Source of the DNA: Mesorhizobium tamadayense
GTDB taxonomy: Bacteria; Pseudomonadota; Alphaproteobacteria; Rhizobiales; Rhizobiaceae
NCBI RefSeq assembly: GCF_003863365.1
Contig: NZ_RQXT01000029.1
Location: 1 to 64,000, forward strand
DNA: 64,000 bases
Reading direction: 5' to 3'
Made by a program: the position numbers and the translations under genes. This document shows positions 9,830 through 18,701 of the stretch, piece after piece. The notes under the pieces were generated by a model. It saw nothing but the letters and a program-made list of their open reading frames with translations. It did no database searches and was not told where the DNA came from. The first letter of the stretch is position 1; each line of letters opens with the position of its first letter.

Positions 9830-10720
9830 ATGACCAACATAGACAGCAGGCGACTCGACATCGATGGGCTGCGGGCACTACGTGCCATTAGGCAGCATGG
9901 AGGCGTTACCCGGGCAGCTAAGGCTCTCGACCTCACGCAATCGGCGGTGAGCCACAAGGTGAAGCGCATGGAAACCAGCCTCGGTTGTGAGTTGCTGGAC
10001 CGCAGTCCAGGCAGCTCTATGTTCACTTCAGAAGGCGAAGACCTTCTCGAATATGCCGTGCGGATTTTGAGGCTGCATGACGAGGCGCTGGTCAGCCTTG
10101 CGAAGTCGGACGTCGCCGGCCGCATTCTGCTGGGCTTCACCGAGGACACTACCTGTTCCGACCTGTCGCGCATCCTCGGGCGCTTCTGTCGCCTGCACCC
10201 GCAGGTGGCCGTTCGGACGAAAGTCCGGACGAGCCTCGTGCTGCGCTCGATGCTCGAGCGCGGGGAGTTGGATGTCGCCATCATGCAGGTCTTCGCCCAC
10301 GAGGTCAGGCCTGCAGACGTGGTGCTGCTTCGCGAGAACCTGCACTGGGTCAAATCCCGCGCGCTGTCGCTGGAGCCCGAGGGAGCGATCCCATTCCTCT
10401 CTTTTGACGACGACTGTTTCTGCCGACGCTGGGCACTCGACATCGGGCAAGACGGAGGGGCGGCTCTGGAAACCGTCTTCGAGTGCTCCAGTGCCGCGGG
10501 CATCGTGGCTGCGGTGAATGCGGGACTTGGCGTCGCGCTGCTGAGCGATCGCCACACGCGTCCGGAGATGGAAATCATCGCTAGCCGTCTGCCCGCGCCT
10601 CCAGCGCTGGCCTACGTACTGCGCCGCGCCAGGAAGGCCCGGAACCCCGCTCTGGAAAGCCTGACCTTCGAAATCGAGAGTGAGATAAGCCGATATGGCG
10701 GGCTGGCTCTCGCCGTCTAG
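9830..10720 (+). CDS. LysR-family transcriptional regulator
   Basis: The 296-residue protein has the N-terminal winged HTH of LysR regulators (LRALRAIRQHGGVTRAAKAL, about 11-30, then LTQSAVSHKVKRMETSLG) and a C-terminal effector-binding domain beginning near residue 90. It has the usual length. No divergent gene lies next to it: upstream is the degraded region and downstream about 400 bases without a gene. Its target is therefore not evident. Confidence 0.9.
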   Translation: MTNIDSRRLDIDGLRALRAIRQHGGVTRAAKALDLTQSAVSHKVKRMETSLGCELLDRSPGSSMFTSEGEDLLEYAVRILRLHDEALVSLAKSDVAGRILLGFTEDTTCSDLSRILGRFCRLHPQVAVRTKVRTSLVLRSMLERGELDVAIMQVFAHEVRPADVVLLRENLHWVKSRALSLEPEGAIPFLSFDDDCFCRRWALDIGQDGGAALETVFECSSAAGIVAAVNAGLGVALLSDRHTRPEMEIIASRLPAPPALAYVLRRARKARNPALESLTFEIESEISRYGGLALAV

Positions 10721-11134
10721 CTTCAGCGGGGCTACGCAGGGCACTAATGCGCGGTCGGCTCTTTGACATTGCCCACTTGCTCAAACGAGAGCTTGTGGGC
10801 CGCCGTCGGTCCGCTCTTGGATTCCTGGCTGACGACGACGACTAGATGATCGGCGGAGAGTCAGGCGAAGCATTCGTGCAGCCCTGGATCTGACTAGTAG
10901 TCTGAAACGGGGCCGGTAGCGGAGTGACCGGTGTTGGTGCTCCAAGCCAGGAAAGCGACATCATGCTGTAGCCCAGTGGGCCAAGGCCGCAGATGCATGC
11001 CTTGATGCCGAAAGCACCAGATCAACTATTGAGAATGTGACTTCGAGCATCCGGCCTCGCTCAGAAGGGGCGATACCAGAACGCGGAAAAGTTTGCTGGT
11101 CATGTTGCCGCGCGGCAGTCAGGTGGGAAATAAA
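10721..11134. other. Intergenic region without recognisable content
   Basis: About 410 bases between the convergent LysR gene and the large DUF3883 gene. No open frame with coding character, tRNA or clear repeat was found. It is probably the left edge of the defence-rich block, but no attachment-like repeat could be seen here. Confidence 0.4.
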
Positions 11135-14100
11135 TCAAATTCGAGGCTCGACAGCCGCCCGAACGCCCGACAGCTGCAGCCTGAGTGTTCCTTGTGCGAG
11201 CATGGCTGCGGGGTTCTTGAATTTCTTGATCGTGGGGTTCTTCTCGTCAACGCGGTAAATGCGCCATAGCTCGTAGTCGTCGCCATACTTCAATGCCAGT
11301 GCGAACTCGGCAGCTGACCATTCGAAGCGACCATCGTCACCTGTCGTGGACTTTACTTCTATATAGATTGTCCTTCCATCGGAGGAGACTGATCGGATGT
11401 CATGATCCGCACCGGGATTCGTCTTTGAGGTCCAGACGACACGGTCGGCCGCATCCGCGTGTCCCTCTGCAGTCACCCGACGCAGTTCCGCATCGAACGC
11501 GATTTCTTCGCCCCGCATGCCCGTCAGGCGGTCGCGCTCCATCTCGGCAGGGGTTCGGTAGCTGAAGCCTCCTCCGTAGCCTCCGCCATTACCGCCGATC
11601 TGCGCGACCGGAGCCCCTATGACAGCCAATACCGTTGCGTGTACGGTGTCGATCGGCGGAAGCGTGGGGGCAATCGATTGGCTTGGTGCGGTCGCCGTCG
11701 GAGCCGAAGGTCTGCTGGGCGCCGATCCGGTCGAAGGGTTTCGGGAGGCGATGTCGGACATGAGTTGTCCCAGCAGGTCGTTCACTGCCGCCTCCGCCTG
11801 AACTGCCGGCCGCGTATCCTCGAACAGCTGATCCTCTGCTTCGCTCTTCGTCCATCGCGGACTCAGGCCCCGGCTCGCTAGGTAGCTTCGAATGTCGGCA
11901 ACGCTCTGTGCCGCCAGGAGCGGTAGAATTGCAGCCGCCAGCGCTCGGATGTCGTCCAAGCGCTCGGCCCCTGCCACTTCGGCGAGAACCGCCGCAACGT
12001 CGAGCCGATAGTCGAACAGGTTTCGAGGAGGCAACAAGGCGATCTCCCCGTTCGCCGCGGCATGGCTGGAAGCCACCGTTGCGGAAATGCCTCCGATCGA
12101 GAATGTCTTCTCGATCGCGGCATAGAATTGGACCTTCGACACTGCCGCGAGGCGACTTCCCATCTCCCTCGCAGATCGGTCCGGTGAAAGATTGCGGTTA
12201 GTCGCCCAGCGCAACTCTTGCAGCGCTATCGCGAAGTCAGGATCATGCAGCATGGTCAAGAGGTCGGCCTCGTGCGCCGGTTGATACCAGAGAGGCCGCT
12301 TCTGCTCGTCGCCGGTGGACACGAAAGGGCTGCCACACACTTCGCTCAGTCGTCGCAGGCCGGATCTGCCGAAGAAGGCCGCCCCCCCGTCATCAAGATC
12401 GGCGAAGACGATTTCAGCGCTCTCTTTGGCAATCGCTCGAGCGAGTTCCGGGAAGTCGTTCTCAAGAAGTACGCCGTTCGCCAGATCGTTTCGCGAATGC
12501 AGGGTGCCGGTCTGCGCCAAGAACACATCGGCGTCATTGGAAATCCCGTTCGGCAGGCCTTGGTTGCCTCGTTTGGAATAGCATTGGCGCAACGCAGCTC
12601 GCTCTGGAGCCGTCGGAGTCCATCCGTTTTCGGCCTTTTCCGCTATTCCTTCGAACAAGATGGTCCAGTGCCGCTCACCGACCGTGCGCTGAGCGCCAAG
12701 AGATACGAGGGCCTTCTGAAGGTCCTCGCCTTGTACCACCGGAAAAACCAAGTCAAAGCAGCGCGGTATCATCGAACCCACTAGCGTGTCCTCGGGCGCG
12801 CGATAGGCATTGCCCAACCACAGGACAGGGTCGGACTTGAGGTTGAAGGCCGATTTCTTCTCCTCAGCCATAATCGCGACAAGGGCGCTGTAGAAAACGG
12901 CGGGGTTCTTGGGCCCGACGCTTGCGGCGCGCCACTGGTTCAAGCAAGCGATCAACGTCGAGTACGGCGGAAGTCGATGAATCTTGGTGGCCTTTACCAG
13001 AGCCGCAGGCACCGATCCGACGATCTTCGTCTCGTCGTTCAAGATCGCCCGATTCAGGTCGGTGTCGGCATGCAGGGAACGCGGCTCGGACAATCCTCCC
13101 GCTGCATTCCGCATGAACGCGACTTTTCCAAGCGTCGAAAGAGCGCTCGGGGTGAATAGCTTCAAGTAGCGCACGATCAGGGCCGCGCACGCATCAGGAT
13201 CAGTTTCCCCGGTGGCAGCCCGCTCAGCGAGCGACACGAGATCCTTCGACGACAGTTTTCGCCGGATGGCCAGTTTTTTCAGCAGAGCCCCATTCCTGGA
13301 CACGGCGGTCGCCGGGGCCATCACGGCGTCCCCGAGAGCCTTCATCAGTTCCCGGGGAAGCTGCACCAGGTCGTCCGCGGCGTGCCAACCACCCCCATTG
13401 GCCTTGAGGACCGGGCTGCGCTTTATTTGGCTGATCGTGCGCCTGTTGAGGCCTTCCGCACCCGCGAGCAGATGGCGATAGAGAGCTTCGATCTCGCCTT
13501 CATCGGCGGTGCCGGCAGAAGCCCTTTCCGCGATGTCGCACGCCCACTCGTTTACGTCGAATTGCTTCGCCAGTCCCCGTAGAACGCGACTGACGAACAA
13601 CGCAGGATGCAGCCGTCGTCCAAGCGGCACCGGGCAGACGTCCCAGATTTCGTCTGGGACGATGACCAGCACGCCGGCGCCGTCCAAGGTCCCGTCCGCT
13701 GCTAGCGTCGACGGAGAATTCGCGAGGTCCGTTCGATTGTTGTTAGAGAGACTCTTTGAGACCGCGTCGAGCGATTTTCCGAAGGAGACTTGAAGAGCAA
13801 CTTTTCTGAGGCTGGCGGCATGGTCCGGGTAATGGAATTGCGCTTCGTCGGCCTTGGCTTTTGAGGCCAGGCCAGCCCCTCTAGGTTCTACGCTGCAGCG
13901 CAATCTCACTAGGGAATTGGGAGTGAACTGCTTGGCCCCGGCTGCGGCGGCCATCTTCAAGACCTCTTGCGCGGCCGAGAGGTCGGAGCGCACATCCCGG
14001 AGTTCGCCCAAGAAACCCCGCAGCAAAGGGTGGCTGGGGACGACGAGCTTTTCGGCAGAAGAGAACACGCCCTTCTTCTCCGTGGCCCAGCAGTCTCTCG

Positions 14101-15349
14101 TCGACAACTCGGAAGCGGTGCGCTCCATGAACCATGCTCGCTTCGGGGGATGCGACGGGGCCAGAGCAAGATAGGCATCGGCTCCGAACGCATCGAGCCA
14201 GTCCTTGGTCAGTAGGTCGGCGGACAGCACGGCGGCCTGGTTGGCGAGCCACTCGTTCCACGGCGTCGCCACGATCTCGGATCGATCAATATTCAGCTCA
14301 AACGGAGCGCTGATGCCCACCACCGCGCCGGTCAACGCACCGGGCGCCTTCAATGGATAGTGATAGTAGCCCTGCTGCTGCAGCTGAACACGCCTGCGCT
14401 TGATCGGCAACGATACTGCGACCCGCAGTTTTCCCTTGGGTTCGTCGTAGTAGGCGGAGAAATCCGGAATGGTCATCGCGCTTGGGCGCTCGACGGACCG
14501 GCCGTACTCAATTTCCTCGGACGATTCGGTTTGTTTCTGGTCGGGATCCGAATTCGACCAGCGCTCCAGCCTGCCGATACGACGGATCGCGTCGATTCCG
14601 TTGATGGAGCACTTCTCGGTCAGCGCTGTCTGGAACCACAGCAGATTCTTGCCGGTGCGAGACGACTTGAGCTCGAGACGCCTGATCCCCCGGGTGGCTC
14701 CGGCCAACGAGAGCTTGCCGAGCGTATCGAAGAGCTCCGCGGCCATGCCTTCGATCGCAGAGGCTTCAACCTCCTCAGTGAATGCAGGCAATTTGCCCGC
14801 ATCTCGATCCCGAAACGGTACATATATGGTCACGCCGATGACGCCTTCGCTCGCCGGATCGGCGAGGCGTTTCGTCCCGAGCGTGGGTAGGTCCATCACC
14901 GCCATGGTGCCGTTCGACCTGACGTGTATGCGATCGCCGAACCGGAACAACGATCGAAGTCCAAAATTCTTCGATCCGATACCTCGCTCCTTTGGGGCAA
15001 CTTCCGCGACCCTAGCGCTCGTGTCGCCGACAACGCGGCCCACCCCTACAATCACGCTGAGCCGACTCCACCCCAGCTCGTCGATATGGCGGCCGCTTCC
15101 CTTGATGGTCAGCCCGGACCGACCAAAAACGAGCGACATCGTCTCTCCGCCGGCATCGAACTCGTTCTGGACCAGTTCGCGCAACACGTCGATCGGATCG
15201 TGTCCGAGGACGAATTGCTCCACGAACGAAGCACCTATGGACTGTGCGAAATCGCTCGGCTCGAAGTCCGGGGGCGTCCAGGCCTCCCCTTGATCGCTGG
15301 TACCGTCCGATGTTCTCAGGCGTTCAGTGCGCGCATCCGCAAGCGTCAT
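11135..15349 (-). CDS. Sacsin/GHKL-like ATPase with C-terminal DUF3883 nuclease-like domain
   Basis: A 1404-residue protein. The N-terminal region resembles the Hsp90/sacsin type of GHKL ATPase: an N-box-like VLRELVQNEFDAGG at about 56-69, and a glycine-rich RGIGSKNFGLRSLFRFGD lid-like segment at about 122-139. The far C-terminus has a DUF3883-type PD-(D/E)XK fold, with NPGADHDIRS followed by IYIEVKST, where the Asp and the E-x-K would form the active site. The long middle part is not recognised. Such ATPase-DUF3883 proteins occur in defence islands, and here it is divergent from a Wadjet operon. The open frame starts with a TTG, but the ATG at 15349 has GGGGGAC upstream and was chosen. Confidence 0.75.
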   Translation of the reverse strand: MTLADARTERLRTSDGTSDQGEAWTPPDFEPSDFAQSIGASFVEQFVLGHDPIDVLRELVQNEFDAGGETMSLVFGRSGLTIKGSGRHIDELGWSRLSVIVGVGRVVGDTSARVAEVAPKERGIGSKNFGLRSLFRFGDRIHVRSNGTMAVMDLPTLGTKRLADPASEGVIGVTIYVPFRDRDAGKLPAFTEEVEASAIEGMAAELFDTLGKLSLAGATRGIRRLELKSSRTGKNLLWFQTALTEKCSINGIDAIRRIGRLERWSNSDPDQKQTESSEEIEYGRSVERPSAMTIPDFSAYYDEPKGKLRVAVSLPIKRRRVQLQQQGYYHYPLKAPGALTGAVVGISAPFELNIDRSEIVATPWNEWLANQAAVLSADLLTKDWLDAFGADAYLALAPSHPPKRAWFMERTASELSTRDCWATEKKGVFSSAEKLVVPSHPLLRGFLGELRDVRSDLSAAQEVLKMAAAAGAKQFTPNSLVRLRCSVEPRGAGLASKAKADEAQFHYPDHAASLRKVALQVSFGKSLDAVSKSLSNNNRTDLANSPSTLAADGTLDGAGVLVIVPDEIWDVCPVPLGRRLHPALFVSRVLRGLAKQFDVNEWACDIAERASAGTADEGEIEALYRHLLAGAEGLNRRTISQIKRSPVLKANGGGWHAADDLVQLPRELMKALGDAVMAPATAVSRNGALLKKLAIRRKLSSKDLVSLAERAATGETDPDACAALIVRYLKLFTPSALSTLGKVAFMRNAAGGLSEPRSLHADTDLNRAILNDETKIVGSVPAALVKATKIHRLPPYSTLIACLNQWRAASVGPKNPAVFYSALVAIMAEEKKSAFNLKSDPVLWLGNAYRAPEDTLVGSMIPRCFDLVFPVVQGEDLQKALVSLGAQRTVGERHWTILFEGIAEKAENGWTPTAPERAALRQCYSKRGNQGLPNGISNDADVFLAQTGTLHSRNDLANGVLLENDFPELARAIAKESAEIVFADLDDGGAAFFGRSGLRRLSEVCGSPFVSTGDEQKRPLWYQPAHEADLLTMLHDPDFAIALQELRWATNRNLSPDRSAREMGSRLAAVSKVQFYAAIEKTFSIGGISATVASSHAAANGEIALLPPRNLFDYRLDVAAVLAEVAGAERLDDIRALAAAILPLLAAQSVADIRSYLASRGLSPRWTKSEAEDQLFEDTRPAVQAEAAVNDLLGQLMSDIASRNPSTGSAPSRPSAPTATAPSQSIAPTLPPIDTVHATVLAVIGAPVAQIGGNGGGYGGGFSYRTPAEMERDRLTGMRGEEIAFDAELRRVTAEGHADAADRVVWTSKTNPGADHDIRSVSSDGRTIYIEVKSTTGDDGRFEWSAAEFALALKYGDDYELWRIYRVDEKNPTIKKFKNPAAMLAQGTLRLQLSGVRAAVEPRI

Positions 15350-15736
15350 GTCCAAAGTCCCCCAAGGATTGTATTATCTGCCGACGAAACGAGAGAAAAA
15401 CAACATCTGCGGCGCCCTACGTCGGTAGAAGTCGCGCGCGTCTAAAGTTGGAAACGCTGGAATCCCTTGGATATTCGCTTGACAACAGGCCCTCAACAGA
15501 CAGGCAGCTTTCAGCGAGCGACTCTCCGATAGCGAACTTTGGCAGCTCGTCGTAAGGACAGGTCGAGGGGAGGCCCGAACGTAATGTATGATTTCGCCAG
15601 TCGAGATCGGGTAGCTACCAAGGAGAGCTGGCTGATAGCAATTGCCCCTCCGACCCCGTTCCGGAATTGGCACTTCATTCATCGTCTCTAGTACAAACGC
15701 GGCTTGCGCTTTCCTATAAAGACCGTTTGGGGGTCA
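15350..15736. other. Upstream region of the DUF3883 gene
   Basis: About 390 bases between the DUF3883 gene and the frameshifted papain-fold gene, both on the minus strand. Short open frames exist, but none has a ribosome binding site or a recognisable product. It should contain the promoter of the DUF3883 gene. Confidence 0.35.
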
Positions 15737-16245
15737 TCACTGTGTGATCTCGAAGATGCGCTTCAACCGGAATTCGTTGAAGTCGTCGGTTATGACGGCC
15801 TTCTTCAGAGGCAGCCTTTTGCCACGAGTCGAGGTGTCGACGATCTCGTTTCCCTGAATGGCAAAGACGTGAGTCGCCGGATCTTTCTCCGGAGCGTCCC
15901 GCTCAGCAAACAGTAGGAGCAGGCGCATATCATCTTTTCCGCAACATAATCGTTGAGAAAGTTTCGCATCGGGATGCGGTGGTCGACGGGCATTCGATAC
16001 CAGCCCTCACCCTCATGCCACTGAAGCCCCATTTCCTTCAAGGCAGGGAGCCAATGATTAATGTTGAACGGCCTCGTAGGGTCGGCCGCTATCAACTCCG
16101 CCTGCGCGCTGACAGGCGCGACAGCGGAAATATAGTTGGCCACCTCCTGCGGAGTCAGCCCAGTAATTGCAGCGATAGCTGTGGGGACACATGCGGTCCC
16201 TTCGACGTAGTTTGGAACTTCTCTCAGTCCGAGCACGGTGGTCAT
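15737..16245 (-). pseudogene. Papain-fold-like protein, frameshifted
   Basis: Two minus-strand frames join into one protein. The first part starts at the ATG at 16245 and carries NYVEGTACVPTAIAAITG, a Cys at a helix start as in C39/papain-like enzymes. It continues to NDYVAEK near 15930. The frame then shifts by one base, and MRLLLLFAERDAP continues to ATHVFAIQGNEIVDTSTRG, which has the His and Asp expected later in that fold. The order Cys-His-Asp suggests a cysteine peptidase or transglutaminase-like fold. The full length would be about 168 residues. It sits between the DUF3883 gene and jetA. A sequencing error at about 15927 is an alternative to true inactivation. Confidence 0.5.
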
Positions 16246-16439
16246 GGATTTGGCTTCACCAACTGAGCCTCGACGTTCAGCATCGACGCGAACCTCATCT
16301 TCATACTTCCGAAAGCCACGTCCCCGGTCAATACGGCATAGAAACAGATGGGAGTTCATCTGAGTATCCAGTTCACCCAGAGGAACTCAGCGCACTCGTA
16401 GGCTATTCACTGTGAAAAAATACGGTAGGGGCTTTCGAT

Positions 16440-16466
16440 TTGACCATTTGCATGATGTTCTAAAAA
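16440..16466 (+). promoter_or_regulatory. Candidate promoter of the jet operon
   Basis: TTGACC at 16440 and TAAAAA at 16461 are spaced by 15 bases in an AT-richer stretch about 70 bases before jetA. The spacing is short for a housekeeping promoter, so this is only a candidate. Confidence 0.25.
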
Positions 16467-16537
16467 TGCGGCGCGGAGTTTCGCCTTGCCGCGGGGGGCG
16501 GGGTGATAGTGGTTGCCAATCGGCTCGGTGAGGCGTG

Positions 16538-18064
16538 ATGTTGTTCGGCGCTCTTAACCCGAACATCTTCATGCTGTTCGCAGGCGAGAACCGACTTCTC
16601 TACGAAGAGGTTCTGCTTCGAATTTACGACGGCTGTTTCGGAGCCGATATTCTTTTCCCGACGCGCAACGAGCTTGTCGGCATCGTTTATGAGGTCCTGG
16701 CGGCGCATCCAGAGCTATGGCACGACGAAGGCAAATTGGTCACGCTTGATGAGGTGTCGTCGCGCGGCCGTCGCCTGCGACCCCGAAATCGCGTTGACGG
16801 AGACCGGGAAGCCACAGTCGAAGCGATGGGGAAGGCCCGGCACATATACGCGCGCCTAATAGAGACCGGTTGGCTAGAGGAAAGCCGTTATGGGCTGAAG
16901 GTGACGGTCGACATGCCAGCTGCCGCGATGCGTCTAGCCGATTTCCTCTCGACGCTGAGGCAGGGAACCGAGCAGCAGCTGGGCGGCCTGATCGTCGAGG
17001 TGCGTAACGCGCTGGAGGCAGTGAAAGCCAACGCGTCCCATAACGCGCTAGGATTACATAAGGCGGCCAAAGACGCATTAGGCTTTGGCAGATATCTGCG
17101 TAGCGTGCTGTCCTCACTGCGGGACATCGAGCGGCATGTCTTGGCCAGCCAGGATCTTAACGAACGCCTTGCGCATTTCTTCGAGGACTTCGTCGAGCGG
17201 GTGCTCCTGAAAGACTATGCGTCGATCTCGACGACAGCGCATCCCTATCGATTCCGTTACGCGATCCTGGAATCCCTCCAGAAGCTTGAGGATTCTCCAG
17301 TCGACGTCGACAGCCTTGCGGCCGCCTATGCGGACACCGGCCTGACGGACGGGCGGGACAAAGCCAGGGACATAGTGTTTGACGACCTCCACAAGATCCG
17401 TCGCGTGCTCGCCCAGATCGACGAGGCCTTCTTCCGCATCCAGCAGCATCGCGCACGGCTGGAGGTGCGGCTGCGGAACACGGTGCGGTATGCGGGTCGC
17501 AGGGCCGATGCGTTCCTCCGTCGCAGCGAGAAGCTCGTTCTCGAACTCGACCGGCTTGTCGAGCGCCGCGGCGGCAGTCGGGAAGCTGTGTTCGTTCCGG
17601 GATATCTGCAGCCCGTAACCGGGCCCTATTCACCGAGCCTGCTGGCGCGACCGCGTGGCGACCGTGCAGAAGTCGAAGTCGAAGCGCTCACGTTGCCCGA
17701 GCCAGAGCCCATCCATTTGCTTCGCCGCCAACTGGAACGGGAATATCTTGATCGGATCACCGTGCTGCCAACGCAGGTTTTGGCGTTCCTCGATCGGCAG
17801 GTACGGGACGAGCCCGTCTCGGCAAGTTCTCTCAACATCGATGGTCTTGACGACTTCCTGGCATTCGAGGTCTTGCGCCGATCGGCGCGCGGGATGCTCA
17901 ACAATCAATTTGCAGACGCCCTCTCGCGCAGTCTGCGCGGTACCTACGAGTTCACTGTGGCGGGGCGAGAGCGCGTGGACAACGATTGGATCAGTTGCGA
18001 CGATTTCGACATACGTCGCATCCGGACTGGGAAAGGACCGACTGGCGATGCTGAGCGAATTTAG
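16538..18064 (+). CDS. jetA: Wadjet system protein JetA (kleisin-like)
   Basis: A 508-residue protein recognised as the JetA family of Wadjet (Pfam JetA/DUF5716 type) by its N-terminal FGALNPNIFMLFAGENRLLYE and by the gene order that follows. JetA acts as the kleisin subunit that closes the JetC SMC-like ring in an MukF-like complex. Wadjet extrudes DNA loops and cleaves small circular plasmids. The start is GTG-ATG; the ATG at 16538 was chosen, with GGTGAGG just ahead. The gene overlaps jetB by 17 bases. Helical and charged segments dominate the middle, and the C-terminal part (about 390-480) carries a winged-helix-like DDFLAFEVLRRSARGML segment. Confidence 0.9.
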   Translation: MLFGALNPNIFMLFAGENRLLYEEVLLRIYDGCFGADILFPTRNELVGIVYEVLAAHPELWHDEGKLVTLDEVSSRGRRLRPRNRVDGDREATVEAMGKARHIYARLIETGWLEESRYGLKVTVDMPAAAMRLADFLSTLRQGTEQQLGGLIVEVRNALEAVKANASHNALGLHKAAKDALGFGRYLRSVLSSLRDIERHVLASQDLNERLAHFFEDFVERVLLKDYASISTTAHPYRFRYAILESLQKLEDSPVDVDSLAAAYADTGLTDGRDKARDIVFDDLHKIRRVLAQIDEAFFRIQQHRARLEVRLRNTVRYAGRRADAFLRRSEKLVLELDRLVERRGGSREAVFVPGYLQPVTGPYSPSLLARPRGDRAEVEVEALTLPEPEPIHLLRRQLEREYLDRITVLPTQVLAFLDRQVRDEPVSASSLNIDGLDDFLAFEVLRRSARGMLNNQFADALSRSLRGTYEFTVAGRERVDNDWISCDDFDIRRIRTGKGPTGDAERI

Positions 18065-18701
18065 GGATATCGAATCCAGAGATCCCAAGACCATGGCGAG
18101 GATCACCCAAACCATTCATCATCTGTTGCGTCACCAATTCCTCCATATCGGCGATCGGGGCTCCCCGTCTTTGCTCGAAACATTGCGTCGCGCCGCCACC
18201 GTCAAACCTATCGAGCAGTTCTTCGACACTGCAGGTTATCGCCTCGTCATCCGAGAAAGCGAAGGCTGGGCCGGCATCTTTCCGGACGTGGAAAGGGTGG
18301 GCCATCCTCGCATGGGGATCAATGAAACCTTGGTTCTTCTTGTGTTGACTAGGCAGTGGCAGGAGGGTGTGCAGGACGGCGACATTGGCGACTACGGGAC
18401 CGTGCTGACAACGCTCAACGATTCCTACGACGCCTATGTAGACCTGGTCTCTCGCTCGCGCCGGCAAGCCCTAAGGATCGAGGAGTATCGCGACGCCGTG
18501 CAGGAACTGGGTCGGCGCGCCGTGGTCAAGCTGCACGCGTTCGACGATGAGGGCCAGGATCAGGAGCTCGTGATCCGTCCGATCGTCAGTCTGTTGGCAG
18601 GCGAGGAATTCCTGGCGTCGTTGGAGGGGTTCCTGCGACTCAATCCGGTACCCGCTAACGAGGCCCCTGCCGGTGAACAATCGAGGGATAGGCTGCCATG
18701 A
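18048..18701 (+). CDS. jetB: Wadjet system protein JetB (DUF4194-like)
   Basis: The 217-residue product is the expected JetB: a MukE-like winged-helix protein (DUF4194) that binds the JetA kleisin. The open frame extends far upstream inside jetA in another frame, but the ATG at 18048 overlaps the jetA stop by 17 bases and has GAAAGGA upstream, so translational coupling is likely. The LVLLVLTRQWQEG helix (about 95-108) is typical. The stop overlaps the jetC start as ATGA. Confidence 0.88.
   Translation: MLSEFRDIESRDPKTMARITQTIHHLLRHQFLHIGDRGSPSLLETLRRAATVKPIEQFFDTAGYRLVIRESEGWAGIFPDVERVGHPRMGINETLVLLVLTRQWQEGVQDGDIGDYGTVLTTLNDSYDAYVDLVSRSRRQALRIEEYRDAVQELGRRAVVKLHAFDDEGQDQELVIRPIVSLLAGEEFLASLEGFLRLNPVPANEAPAGEQSRDRLP

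Noticed and set aside
11293-15293. Numerous plus-strand frames opposite the DUF3883 gene
   Set aside because: They are antisense shadows of a long high-GC gene with Arg/Ser/Pro-rich products and no family motifs.
17655-18047. 5' extension of the jetB frame (MATVQKSKSKRSRC...)
   Set aside because: It lies wholly inside jetA in another frame, has biased low-complexity content and no ribosome binding site; the coupled ATG at 18048 gives the family-sized protein.
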